A DNA stretch of 64,000 bases from Lachnospiraceae bacterium (GTDB lineage Bacteria > Bacillota > Clostridia > Lachnospirales > Lachnospiraceae), in contig JAFQOE010000029.1 of assembly GCA_017395635.1 (NCBI GenBank), positions 1 through 64,000 of the forward strand, written 5' to 3'. Below, piece after piece: positions 16,929 to 25,832 of this stretch. The translations under genes and the position numbers were made by a program. The notes beneath the pieces were generated by a model. That model had not been told where the DNA came from and did not search any database. It saw only the letters and a program-made list of their open reading frames with translations. Every line of letters begins with the position of its first letter. Position 1 is the stretch's first letter.

Positions 16929-17282
16929 TTATTGTTCGTCTATCATTTGTTCATAATCAGAAAATACAAAATCAAAGATGCCGGCCATACCGGTGAATTC
17001 ACAGCCGTAACGATACATACCATCCGGTAAATCAAAACGGTGTAAAATCTTAACAACTGTCATAAGTTTTTGTTCAGAGCTTTCTAATGTCATAGTAGCA
17101 TTGAAATAATATCCCTCTGGAATTAATGTAGTAGTCCGAAATCCGATTCCGTTTTTGGAAATATCGAACACTTCGATTTCGGCATTTAAATCACGAATGA
17201 CATCATTGTTCTGCTTGAATACTTCAGAAACTTCAAGCTTTAGACTGATAGGTAATCTTTTATATTTTCTTTTTTCTTCCAT
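16929..17282 (-). CDS. single-domain PilZ protein (predicted c-di-GMP receptor)
   Basis: A 117-residue protein that is essentially one PilZ domain. Both binding motifs are visible: RxxxR (Arg5, Arg9 in 'KRKYKRLP') and DxSxxG (Asp40, Ser42, Gly45 in 'VFDISKNGIGF'). The start at 17282 has a GGGAGGTTACAACC site; an upstream in-frame start would add 50 residues with no conservation. It would bind cyclic di-GMP in the cytoplasm; the target is unknown. It is divergent from purB and not linked to motility genes. A second, larger PilZ protein is encoded at 53813-54436. Confidence 0.88.
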   Translation of the reverse strand: MEEKRKYKRLPISLKLEVSEVFKQNNDVIRDLNAEIEVFDISKNGIGFRTTTLIPEGYYFNATMTLESSEQKLMTVVKILHRFDLPDGMYRYGCEFTGMAGIFDFVFSDYEQMIDEQ

Positions 17283-17515
17283 GGTTGTAACCTCCCAATA
17301 TAATAAATTAGAATGTAAACGCCACCTGATAAAAGCACGTTCCGGTGACCTGCAACAAATATGGCTTATTGTACCATATATACAAAAAAATAACAAACAA
17401 AACCTTTCAAAAATAAAAAATGACAAAATCATTTTTAATGGAAAAGTTAGAATGGAACAATATAATAAATGTGTTATAATGTGATTGGATATAATAAGAT
17501 TGGTAATAAGTATGC

Positions 17516-17550
17516 GAATCGTAACTGTGAAGGTACTGAATAGTTATGAT
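17516..17550. repeat. short interspersed dyad (GTAACTGT type), copy 3
   Basis: GAATCGTAACTGTGAAGGTA followed by CTGAATAGTTAT, nearly the same as the copy before gatC at 1816-1848, here 40 bases before purB. The rest of the 307-base gap 17283-17589 is AT-rich with several TATAAT-like boxes (for example 17475-17480) and no gene. Confidence 0.55.
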
Positions 17551-17589
17551 GGTAGTTATGTTGTAAAGGAATAATTTAGGAGGTCATTT

Positions 17590-19038
17590 ATGAAAGACAA
17601 GTATGTAAGTCCATTATCGGAGAGATATGCAAGTGAGGAAATGCAGTACATTTTTTCGCCAGATATGAAGTTTAAGACATGGAGAAAGTTATGGATTGCC
17701 TTAGCTGAAACAGAATATGAATTAGGTCTTTCGGAAAATGGAAAACCGGTTATTACGTTAGAACAACTTGAAGAGTTAAAAGCATATCAAGATGATATTA
17801 ATTATGAAGTTGCCAAAGAAAGAGAAAAGCAAGTTCGCCATGATGTTATGAGCCATGTGTATGCGTATGGACAGCAGTGCCCAAATGCGGCCGGTATTAT
17901 TCATCTTGGTGCTACAAGTTGTTATGTAGGTGACAATACCGATATCATTGTCATGACAGAAGCTTTGAAATTAGTTCGTAAGAAATTATTGAATGTTATA
18001 AATGTACTTGCAAAATTCGCAATGCAATATAAAGATATGCCAACGCTTGCATTTACTCATTTTCAGCCAGCTCAGCCGACAACGGTCGGTAAGAGAGCAA
18101 CTCTTTGGTTAGAAGAATTAATGCTTGATTTAGAAGATTTGGAATATATGATTTCTCAGCAGAAATTACTTGGTTGCAAGGGAACGACAGGAACGCAGGC
18201 AAGTTTTTTAGAGTTGTTTGATGGAGAGCATGAAACGGTTCGTCAAATGGATGGAATGATAGCAGAAAAAATGGGATTCAAAGAGTGTTATCCGGTATCG
18301 GGGCAAACATATTCCCGTAAAGTAGATTCCAGAATATTGAATGTTTTGAGTGGAATCGCACAGAGTGCACATAAATTTTCGAATGATATTCGATTACTTC
18401 AGCATTTGAAGGAAATTGAGGAACCTTTTGAGAAGAATCAGATTGGTTCGTCTGCTATGGCTTATAAGAGAAATCCAATGCGTTCAGAAAGAATTGCTTC
18501 TTTGGCTAATTATGTAATGGTGGATGCAATGAACCCGGCTATTACATCTGCAACTCAGTGGTTTGAGAGAACTTTAGACGATTCTGCTAATAAGAGAATT
18601 TCAATACCGGAAGCATTCTTGGCAATTGATGGCATCTTAGACTTATACATAAATGTGGTAGATGGATTAGTCGTTTATGATAAGGTTATCTATCAGAGAT
18701 TTATGAAAGAAATTCCATTTATGGCAACAGAAAATATTATGATGGATGCAGTAAAGCATGGTGGTAACCGTCAGGAATTACATGAGAGAATTCGCGAACA
18801 TTCTATGGCTGCAGGAACGGTTGTAAAAAAAGAAGGCAAGGAGAATGATTTGGTAGACCGTATTGCCAATGACCCTGCTTTTGGAATGACAAAGGAAGCA
18901 ATTCAAGCCATTTTAGAGCCAAAGAACTTTGTAGGGCGGGCACCAGAGCAGACAGAAGAGTTCATTACAGAGGTTGTAAAACCCGTGTTGAATGCAAACA
19001 AAGAGATGCTTGGTATGACGGCAGAGATTAGCGTGTAA
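17590..19038 (+). CDS. purB: adenylosuccinate lyase
   Basis: A 482-residue fumarase-superfamily lyase that releases fumarate from SAICAR and from adenylosuccinate in purine synthesis. Superfamily motifs are 'GATSCYVGDNTD' (about residue 107), 'THFQPAQPTTVGKRA' (158-172) with the catalytic His, and the signature loop 'GSSAMAYKRNPMRSE' (near 287) carrying the catalytic Ser. The length and the 'AMAYKRNP' form fit the longer, animal-like PurB clade seen in many Firmicutes. An AGGAGGTCATTT site precedes the ATG. Other pur genes are not adjacent; the PurF-like gene at 52027 is far away. Confidence 0.96.
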   Translation: MKDKYVSPLSERYASEEMQYIFSPDMKFKTWRKLWIALAETEYELGLSENGKPVITLEQLEELKAYQDDINYEVAKEREKQVRHDVMSHVYAYGQQCPNAAGIIHLGATSCYVGDNTDIIVMTEALKLVRKKLLNVINVLAKFAMQYKDMPTLAFTHFQPAQPTTVGKRATLWLEELMLDLEDLEYMISQQKLLGCKGTTGTQASFLELFDGEHETVRQMDGMIAEKMGFKECYPVSGQTYSRKVDSRILNVLSGIAQSAHKFSNDIRLLQHLKEIEEPFEKNQIGSSAMAYKRNPMRSERIASLANYVMVDAMNPAITSATQWFERTLDDSANKRISIPEAFLAIDGILDLYINVVDGLVVYDKVIYQRFMKEIPFMATENIMMDAVKHGGNRQELHERIREHSMAAGTVVKKEGKENDLVDRIANDPAFGMTKEAIQAILEPKNFVGRAPEQTEEFITEVVKPVLNANKEMLGMTAEISV

Positions 19039-19045
19039 GAAAATA

Positions 19046-19092
19046 GTAACTGTTCAGAGCAAAGCATATTCGAATGATGCTCTGAATAGTTA
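19046..19092. repeat. interspersed dyad (GTAACTGTTCAGAG type), copy 4
   Basis: GTAACTGTTCAGAGCA pairs with TGCTCTGAATAGTTA. A nested AGCAT/ATGCT stem surrounds ATTCGA. It lies directly after the purB stop and 110 bases before the citrate synthase start. No T-run follows, so it is not a typical terminator. Confidence 0.65.
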
Positions 19093-19204
19093 AAAAAATG
19101 AATATTTCATGAACTTTGGCCCAAATGGCTAGGTAAATTGTGGTTTTTGTGGTATAATGTCAATCGGAGTAGTTATAATTTGAGAAACAAGAAGGGGTGA
19201 TTGC

Positions 19205-20590
19205 GTGATAAACAACCACAATGAAAGGATCAGTACATATTCGAGAATAACAAGTGAGATTTCGGAATTGGCAAATCTTTGTTTGGAAAATTTGCCGATT
19301 GATCCGGAACTTTATTCACAGTATGAAGTAAAGAGAGGACTTCGTGATATTAATGGTAAGGGTGTGTTGGCCGGACTTACAGATATTTCGAAGATAAAGT
19401 CATATATTGTAGAAGATAATGATATGATTCCGTGTGAGGGTAAGTTGTATTACCAGGGTGTCGATGTAGAGGACATTGTTGCAGGATTTATTAAGGAGAA
19501 GAGATTTGGTTTTGAGGAGACAACCTATCTGCTTTTGTTTGGTAAACTTCCGACACCGGATGAATTGGATAAGATGACAAAGATTTTGTCGGATTACAGA
19601 CTTTCTTTGCCAACTAATTTTGTAAGAGATATTATTTTAAAAGCACCAAGTAAGGATATGATGAATACCTTGCAAAGAAGTATTCTTACGTTGTATGCAT
19701 ATGATGATAAAGCAGATGATACATCTGTTCCTAATGTTTTGAGACAGTGTTTGCAGTTGATTTCAGTGGTTCCGTTACTGGCTGTATATGGATACCAGGC
19801 ATATAGTCATTATCATGACGGTAATAGTTTATATATTCATGCTCCACAACCGCATTTATCAACAGCCGAGAACTTGTTATATTTGTTGAGACCGGATTGT
19901 AAGTATTCTGAGCTGGAAGCTAGAATTTTGGATTTAGCTTTGGTTCTTCATGCAGAGCATGGTGGTGGTAACAATTCTACATTTACGACACATGTGGTAA
20001 CATCATCCGGAACAGATACGTATTCTTCCATGGCCGCATCGTTGGGTTCTTTGAAGGGTCCGAAGCATGGTGGTGCTAATATTAAGGTAACCAAAATGTT
20101 TGAAGATATGAAGACACAGATTAGTGACTGGAATGATGATGAACAGGTGAAAGATTATCTTAAAAAGTTATTGCATAAAGAAGCATTTGATAAGGCGGGC
20201 TTAATCTATGGAATGGGACACGCGGTGTATTCTTTGTCAGATCCAAGAGCGAAAGTCTTTAAGAAATTTGTGGAACAGCTTTCTGTGGAGAAAGGGTATG
20301 AGAAGGAATATCAGTTGTATGCCAGTGTAGAAAGACTTGCTCCGGAAGTAATTGCAGAGGAACGTAAGATTTACAAAGGTGTCAGTGCGAATGTAGACTT
20401 TTATTCCGGTTTTGTATATCAGATGTTAGGTTTACCGACAGAGTTATTTACACCATTGTTTGCGGTTGCGCGTATGGCAGGTTGGAGTGCTCATAGATTG
20501 GAGGAGCTGATTAATCAAGGTAAGATTATTCGCCCTGCATATAAAGCGGTTAAACAGAAACAGTTATATGTACCGATAGATAAACGATAA
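19205..20590 (+). CDS. citrate synthase
   Basis: A 461-residue citrate synthase that condenses oxaloacetate and acetyl-CoA. The catalytic residues are visible: His in 'LHAEHGGGNNSTF', His in 'GMGHAVYSLSDPRAK' and Asp in 'ANVDFYSGFVYQMLG'. The CoA/citrate site 'GSLKGPKHGGAN' is intact. An N-terminal extension of about 60 residues precedes the core, as in many Clostridia enzymes. It starts at GTG after AAGGGGTGATTGC. No aconitase or isocitrate dehydrogenase gene is adjacent, so it may serve an incomplete, glutamate-forming branch. A strong terminator follows. Confidence 0.95.
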   Translation: MINNHNERISTYSRITSEISELANLCLENLPIDPELYSQYEVKRGLRDINGKGVLAGLTDISKIKSYIVEDNDMIPCEGKLYYQGVDVEDIVAGFIKEKRFGFEETTYLLLFGKLPTPDELDKMTKILSDYRLSLPTNFVRDIILKAPSKDMMNTLQRSILTLYAYDDKADDTSVPNVLRQCLQLISVVPLLAVYGYQAYSHYHDGNSLYIHAPQPHLSTAENLLYLLRPDCKYSELEARILDLALVLHAEHGGGNNSTFTTHVVTSSGTDTYSSMAASLGSLKGPKHGGANIKVTKMFEDMKTQISDWNDDEQVKDYLKKLLHKEAFDKAGLIYGMGHAVYSLSDPRAKVFKKFVEQLSVEKGYEKEYQLYASVERLAPEVIAEERKIYKGVSANVDFYSGFVYQMLGLPTELFTPLFAVARMAGWSAHRLEELINQGKIIRPAYKAVKQKQLYVPIDKR

Positions 20591-20591
20591 G

Positions 20592-20643
20592 AAAATAATT
20601 GCACTGTCATGAATAGTATTTGTGACAGTGCAATTATTTTTTT
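20592..20643 (+). terminator. intrinsic terminator after citrate synthase
   Basis: AAAATAATTGCACTGTCA and TGACAGTGCAATTATTTT form an 18-bp stem with a T-run through 20643. Confidence 0.9.
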
Positions 20644-20672
20644 GCTTTATAGGAAATTTCATTGAAAATGTC

Positions 20673-21566
20673 CTACACTTTTATTTTCATTATCGACATT
20701 TCATAGTAGATATCTTCTGATGGGAGAAAAGGCCATATCAGGTAGGATTCTTCCGTTGGAAGAGAACGTTTGTTAATATCTTGCATTGCCTGATGTGCAC
20801 CCTCAATTGCTTCAGTATTGTTGGTGCGTGATTGTTCGAATCCCAAGAAAACAGCTTGCTTTGCACACTTGAATAAGGTGTCATGGAAGAGCGGAATGAA
20901 ACGTTCATTTTCTTCTTGAAGGCGTTTGTTAAAACGTGAGTTGAATTCTGGTATATCTGAGAATTTCATTTCTCGTAGGTTCACTTCAAAGGCACGATAA
21001 ATATATGAAAACATTGCCTGAAACTGGCTGTGTACACCGAAGCAGCAGATATAATCATATGTATTTACAGGTAGCGGAATTTCATAATCTTCAATCTGTT
21101 CGAGAGTTTTATGAATAAATGAAATTGCGTAGTCTTCAAACTTTTCAGGAGTAAGCTGGTCAAGATTTTCTTGAACATATTCCTGAAGCAGATTGCAAAA
21201 AGTTTCATAGTAGGAATCATTTAAGCCGTTAAGACTAATTGCTTTACATTCTACATGCGATGAGTTTATCAAGTCATAGGTTTCTAGTGCGGTTTTCATA
21301 GCCTTTGAGTCATAATCAATTAACGTGATTTTAGAAAAGTGCGATACAAGAACTTGTAAGTCGATATCATTGCATGCACCGGCTCCAATAATTGCAAGGG
21401 TTGGAAGAAGACAGGTTTCATCCATATTGGCACCAAATGAAAGTGGTACGGATACCTGATTCGTTTCGCGGATAATATAATTTGTTATGGTATTACGGTA
21501 ATCTGTCCAATCTTTGTATGCATCAGGAAGTATGAAATTGTTCTTGATTGTTTCATATAAAGACAT
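20673..21566 (-). CDS. putative SAM-dependent methyltransferase-like protein
   Basis: A 297-residue soluble protein I cannot place in a named family. A Rossmann-type nucleotide motif is visible near residues 50-82: a hydrophobic strand, 'IGAGACNDIDLQ', then the acidic-ended strand 'ITLIDYDSKAM', which is how SAM-binding methyltransferases read. The C-terminal half (150-297) is helical with several aromatic residues and no clear catalytic motif. It is divergent from the MacB-type ABC genes across a shared 139-base region holding a strong operator-like dyad. A methyltransferase function is inference. Confidence 0.6.
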   Translation of the reverse strand: MSLYETIKNNFILPDAYKDWTDYRNTITNYIIRETNQVSVPLSFGANMDETCLLPTLAIIGAGACNDIDLQVLVSHFSKITLIDYDSKAMKTALETYDLINSSHVECKAISLNGLNDSYYETFCNLLQEYVQENLDQLTPEKFEDYAISFIHKTLEQIEDYEIPLPVNTYDYICCFGVHSQFQAMFSYIYRAFEVNLREMKFSDIPEFNSRFNKRLQEENERFIPLFHDTLFKCAKQAVFLGFEQSRTNNTEAIEGAHQAMQDINKRSLPTEESYLIWPFLPSEDIYYEMSIMKIKV

Positions 21567-21586
21567 AAATGTTCACACTCTTTTCA

Positions 21587-21615
21587 TTGATTACGAACTT
21601 TGTTCGTACTATAAT
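21587..21615 (+). promoter_or_regulatory. promoter with a palindromic operator in its spacer
   Basis: TTGATT (21587-21592), 17 bases, TATAAT (21610-21615). The spacer holds the perfect dyad TACGAAC-TTT-GTTCGTA (21592-21608). This is the layout of a repressor-controlled promoter for the ABC genes starting at 21706. The half-site spacing differs from the Gram-positive LexA box (GAAC-N4-GTTC), so a dedicated regulator, for example TetR-like, is more likely. Confidence 0.6.
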
Positions 21616-21705
21616 AGTATAAGTATAGCGAAAAAGAGAAGAAAAAGCTATCTTGAAAAAGGATTTTAAACAGACAATATTGGGAAAGAATGAATGGAGT
21701 AAAAT

Positions 21706-22410
21706 ATGAGTGCATTTGTAGAATTTAAGGATGTCAATAAATGTTACAAAACCGGTGAAGTGGAGATTCACGCCCTTTCTGGAGCGGAATTTCAGATTGA
21801 ACAGGGGGAGTTTTGTATTATTGTAGGTGCATCTGGTGCAGGAAAAACTACGATTCTTAATATTTTAGGTGGAATGGATACTTTGACTTCCGGAGAAGTA
21901 TTGCTGGATGGTAAAAAGATTTCTGCTTTGAACAAGCGAGAACTTACAACCTATCGCCGATATGATGTGGGATTTGTTTTCCAGTTCTATAATCTGGTTG
22001 GCAACTTGACTGCTTTAGAGAATGTGGAGCTGGCATCTCAAATTTGTAAAGATCCGTTGGACGCAAAAGAAGTGTTAGAGCAGGTTGGTCTGAAAGACAG
22101 AATGCAGAATTTTCCGGCACAACTATCTGGTGGTGAGCAGCAACGTGTCGCCATTGCAAGAGCGCTTGCCAAGAATCCAAAATTATTGCTTTGTGATGAG
22201 CCGACAGGTGCACTGGATTACCAGACTGGTAAAGCAGTATTGAAGCTTTTGCAGGATACTTGTAGAAAGACAGGAACTACGGTTGTTGTAATCACACATA
22301 ATCAGGCAATTACAGAGATGGCTGATCGTGTGATTAAAGTAAAGAATGGAAAGGTTTCCAGCATGCGCCTGAATGAGAATCCGGTGGATGTAGAAACTTT
22401 GGAATGGTAA
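21706..22410 (+). CDS. MacB/LolD-type ABC transporter ATP-binding protein
   Basis: A 234-residue ATPase. Walker A 'GASGAGKTT' (about residues 44-52), Q-loop '[13 protein letters not shown]', signature '[19 protein letters not shown]' (about 138-156), Walker B '[12 protein letters not shown]'. The sequence is of the LolD/MacB class that works with FtsX-like permeases. It starts at ATG after a GAATGGAGTAAA site and is followed 34 bases later by the permease gene. It probably powers a mechanotransmission or export complex rather than import. Confidence 0.93.
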   Translation: MSAFVEFKDVNKCYKTGEVEIHALSGAEFQIEQGEFCIIVGASGAGKTTILNILGGMDTLTSGEVLLDGKKISALNKRELTTYRRYDVGFVFQFYNLVGNLTALENVELASQICKDPLDAKEVLEQVGLKDRMQNFPAQLSGGEQQRVAIARALAKNPKLLLCDEPTGALDYQTGKAVLKLLQDTCRKTGTTVVVITHNQAITEMADRVIKVKNGKVSSMRLNENPVDVETLEW

Positions 22411-22444
22411 TACAAGTATAAGATATAGATTATGGTGAAATGTT

Positions 22445-25400
22445 ATGAATAAAGGAATTTTGAAAACAACCTTTCGAGAAATTAAAAGTAGCTTTGGACG
22501 ATATATAGCAATTCTACTCATTATTGCCCTTGGAGTAGGTTTCTATTCTGGTTTGAAGGTTTCCTATGAATCCATGGTGTATTCAGCCGATCGATATTTC
22601 GAGAATAACAACTTTTATGATTATCAGTTGTTGTCTACCTTGGGATTTGATGAAGATGCAGAGGAAACTTTAGAAAATCAGGAAGGGGTTCTTGCTACAG
22701 AAGGTTTGAAAAGTGCAGATATTATTATCCGTAAGGAAGATGGAACGGAAAACGTTGTGAAAACCATGGCTTTACCGGAAAAAATCAATACTGTACTTCT
22801 GATGTCTGGAAGACTACCGGAAGGAAAGAATGAGTGTGTGGTAGATGCGGATAAGTATAGTGAAGCCGATATTGGGAAGAAGTTACTCATTGCAGATTCT
22901 AATGAGGAAGAGGATCGTGATTTGTTTGCTGTGAAGGAATTTACCATTGTGGGGATTGTCAGAAGTCCGTTATATGCAATCTATACCCGTGGAACAACAG
23001 CGCTTGGTTCGGGAAGTTTGGATGCATTTATGTATATCATGGATGATGCATATGATATGGATTATGATACGGAAGTCTATGTGTGTTTTGAGAAGGATAC
23101 CTACATTTATTCGGATGAGTATGAAGACTTGATGGACTCAAAAGAAAAGGAATGGGAAGGGATTACGCAGAATGTGGCAGACGCAAGATATCAGCGAATC
23201 TACGAAGAGGCACAGGAAGAATTAGACGATGCAGACAATACACTTGCAGAAGAAAAGGCAGATGCAGAAAAAGAGTTAGGTGATGCATTAAAAGAATTAG
23301 ATGATGGACGTGAAAAGATTGCAGATGGAAAAAGCAAGTTGGCATCTGCAAAAAAGACTCTTGCGGATAATGAGAAAACTTTTGAAAAGAAAGAAAAAGA
23401 GTATAAGGAAGGTTTAGAGAAATATAACAAGAATAAGAAAGAATTTGACAAGGGAAAGAAACAGTATGAACAGGCTGTGAAAGACTACAATGAAGGATAT
23501 GCAGAGTATGAAAAGAGTGTTGCTGAATATGAAGCTGGCAAAGTCGCATACGATGCGAGTGAGGTAGAATATCAAACTGCATTAGCACAATATGAGATGG
23601 GTAAAGCATATTTGACTAAAGAGGAGCAGGTTGCTACAGAGCAGCAATTAGCGACGTGGAGAGCCACTTTAGATCAGACCAAAACAGCCCTTGAAACAGC
23701 GAAGACACAATTAGATGCTGCAAAAACGCAATTTTCTACAGCGAAGGCTACTCTGGACGCAGAAGGTAAGAAGATTAGAAATGCTGAGAAACAGTTAAAG
23801 AATGCTAAGAAAGAATTAGATGCGGGTGGAAAGCAGATAGAAGAGGCAAAGAAACAATTTGCCAGTGCGAAAAGTAAGATTTCAAAAAATGAGAAAGATT
23901 TGGCAGACGCAGAACAGGAACTGGAAGATGGCCAGGTAGAATATGATGACGCAAAAGCAGAATTTGATGAAAAGATTGCAGATGCAGAGGAAGAAATCGC
24001 AGATGCGAGACAAGAATTGGAAGATTTGGAAGAACCGGAGATTTTTGCATTAGGTCGCAATATTAACTCCGGATATGCCGGATTTGAGAATGATGCAGCT
24101 ATTATAGAAGGTGTTGGACGTGTGTTCCCATTTTTCTTCTTTCTGGTTGCGGCATTAGTATGCATGACAACTATGACAAGAATGGTGGAGGAGCAGCGTA
24201 CCCAGATTGGTGTGTTAAAGGCGTTAGGCTATTCCAATGGTGCGATTATTGGCAAGTATGTAGCTTATTCAGGAACGGCAGCAATCATGGGTTCCATTAT
24301 TGGATTTTTTGGCGGTTCATGGGCATTTTCTATTGTAATATGGAATTCGTATAAGATGATGTACGATATGGGTGATTTACGTTATGTATGGAATCCGGAA
24401 GTGATAATAGGTTGTACATTAGTAGCAGTTCTTTGCTCTACCGGAGCAACATTTTTTGCTTGTAATCAAGAGCTTAAGGAGATGGCGGCGGCACTTATGC
24501 GACCGAAAGCACCAAGAGTCGGAAAAAGAGTATGGTTGGAGAGAATACCATTTATTTGGAATCGTCTGAAATTCTTGGATAAGGTATCGGTACGTAATCT
24601 GTTCCGATATAAGAAGCGTTTTCTTATGATGATTATTGGCGTAAGTGGTTGTACTGCGTTATTGGTTACCGGTATGGGGGTTAAGGATTCTATTGCCACC
24701 ATTGCAGATACACAGTATGGAACCATTGCACTGTATGATATGGTAGTTGTAAGTGAGGAAGATGTTTCCGTTAAAGGCGTGAAAGAGACTATGCGGGTTT
24801 CTTCTAAAAGTGCAGATATGCAAGCAAATGATGAGGTAAAAGGTGTGAACATTCTTGTGCCGGAAGACATTACAGAGGTTGCTAAGTTCATGAATCTGCA
24901 TACAAAGGACAATGGATTGGTTTCTATGCCACAGGATAATGAAATTTTGCTGTCTTACAATATGGCAGAGAGTTTCAAGGTAGAAGTAGGCGATGAGTTA
25001 TCTTTGCAAAATGAAGAATTACGAGGTGGTAACGTAGTGGTATCCGGTATCTATGAAAACTACTTTGATCATTTTGTTGTGATGAATCAGGCTACGTATC
25101 AAAGGCTGTTTGAGGAAGAAGCGGAGCTTAATCAATTATATGTCATCGTGGAAGATGGGGTGGATGTGAAAAAAGTATCCACATTATTTATGAATGAAGA
25201 GGATGTTACATCTGTCATTGTTAGCCAAGACATTAAGGATAATTTTTCCGACATGATGGCGAGTTTGGATTATGTTGTTCTTTTAGTTGTTGTGTGCGCT
25301 GCGTTGTTGGCATTCGTAGTAATCTATAATCTGAACAATATTAATATCACAGAACGTATTCGTGAGATTGCAACCATTAAGGTGTTAGGCTTCTACAAGG

Positions 25401-25666
25401 AAGAAAGTAATTCCTATGTGTTCCGTGAGAACTTTATTATGACATTGATTGCTAGCTTGGTAGGCGTTGTGCTTGGTTATTTACTACATCAGTTTGTTAT
25501 GACTCAGATTAAGGTGGATAATGTGGCATTTGATATTCATGTGGAAGAAGTAAGCTATGTTATTAGTGTGGTGCTTACCTTGTTGTTCAACCAGATTGTG
25601 AACTGGACGATGTCGGGTAAGCTGGAAAAGATTGATATGGCGGAGTCCCTAAAGAGTGTGGAGTAA
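22445..25666 (+). CDS. FtsX-like permease with a long extracellular coiled coil
   Basis: A 1073-residue permease. One membrane segment near residues 20-40 is followed by a MacB-like periplasmic domain (45-240) and then about 300 residues (250-540) of charged heptads rich in K, E, D and A, clearly a long coiled coil. Membrane segments follow at about 560-580, 610-640, 660-690 and 745, then a second external domain (770-935) and three final membrane segments with the FtsX core 'ITERIREIATIKVLGFYK'. The coiled coil would project from the membrane into the cell wall. Its substrate or partner is unknown. A terminator closes the two-gene operon. Confidence 0.9.
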   Translation: MNKGILKTTFREIKSSFGRYIAILLIIALGVGFYSGLKVSYESMVYSADRYFENNNFYDYQLLSTLGFDEDAEETLENQEGVLATEGLKSADIIIRKEDGTENVVKTMALPEKINTVLLMSGRLPEGKNECVVDADKYSEADIGKKLLIADSNEEEDRDLFAVKEFTIVGIVRSPLYAIYTRGTTALGSGSLDAFMYIMDDAYDMDYDTEVYVCFEKDTYIYSDEYEDLMDSKEKEWEGITQNVADARYQRIYEEAQEELDDADNTLAEEKADAEKELGDALKELDDGREKIADGKSKLASAKKTLADNEKTFEKKEKEYKEGLEKYNKNKKEFDKGKKQYEQAVKDYNEGYAEYEKSVAEYEAGKVAYDASEVEYQTALAQYEMGKAYLTKEEQVATEQQLATWRATLDQTKTALETAKTQLDAAKTQFSTAKATLDAEGKKIRNAEKQLKNAKKELDAGGKQIEEAKKQFASAKSKISKNEKDLADAEQELEDGQVEYDDAKAEFDEKIADAEEEIADARQELEDLEEPEIFALGRNINSGYAGFENDAAIIEGVGRVFPFFFFLVAALVCMTTMTRMVEEQRTQIGVLKALGYSNGAIIGKYVAYSGTAAIMGSIIGFFGGSWAFSIVIWNSYKMMYDMGDLRYVWNPEVIIGCTLVAVLCSTGATFFACNQELKEMAAALMRPKAPRVGKRVWLERIPFIWNRLKFLDKVSVRNLFRYKKRFLMMIIGVSGCTALLVTGMGVKDSIATIADTQYGTIALYDMVVVSEEDVSVKGVKETMRVSSKSADMQANDEVKGVNILVPEDITEVAKFMNLHTKDNGLVSMPQDNEILLSYNMAESFKVEVGDELSLQNEELRGGNVVVSGIYENYFDHFVVMNQATYQRLFEEEAELNQLYVIVEDGVDVKKVSTLFMNEEDVTSVIVSQDIKDNFSDMMASLDYVVLLVVVCAALLAFVVIYNLNNINITERIREIATIKVLGFYKEESNSYVFRENFIMTLIASLVGVVLGYLLHQFVMTQIKVDNVAFDIHVEEVSYVISVVLTLLFNQIVNWTMSGKLEKIDMAESLKSVE

Positions 25667-25743
25667 GAATTGCAACATTATGCAAATTTTGTGATTTTCC
25701 CGAAAATGCGAAAGATGTATTGTAATGGAATAAGTGCAATCAG

Positions 25744-25778
25744 GCGTGTAAGATGTAACAATCTTACGCGCTTTTTTT
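25744..25778 (+). terminator. intrinsic terminator after the FtsX-like permease
   Basis: GCGTGTAAGAT and ATCTTACGCGC pair with a GTAACA loop, followed by seven T. Confidence 0.88.
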
Positions 25779-25832
25779 GTGAATGATTATGAAACGTTCA
25801 TCATACACTATAAGGACTATCTTTAGGAAGTA

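Noticed and set aside
21592..21608. LexA (SOS) box
   Set aside because: The dyad GAAC-TTT-GTTC has a three-base spacer, while the Gram-positive box needs four; kept only as an unknown operator.
23163..24165. Minus-strand frames opposite the coiled-coil part of the FtsX-like permease
   Set aside because: They are shadows caused by the biased Lys/Glu/Ala codons of the coiled coil.
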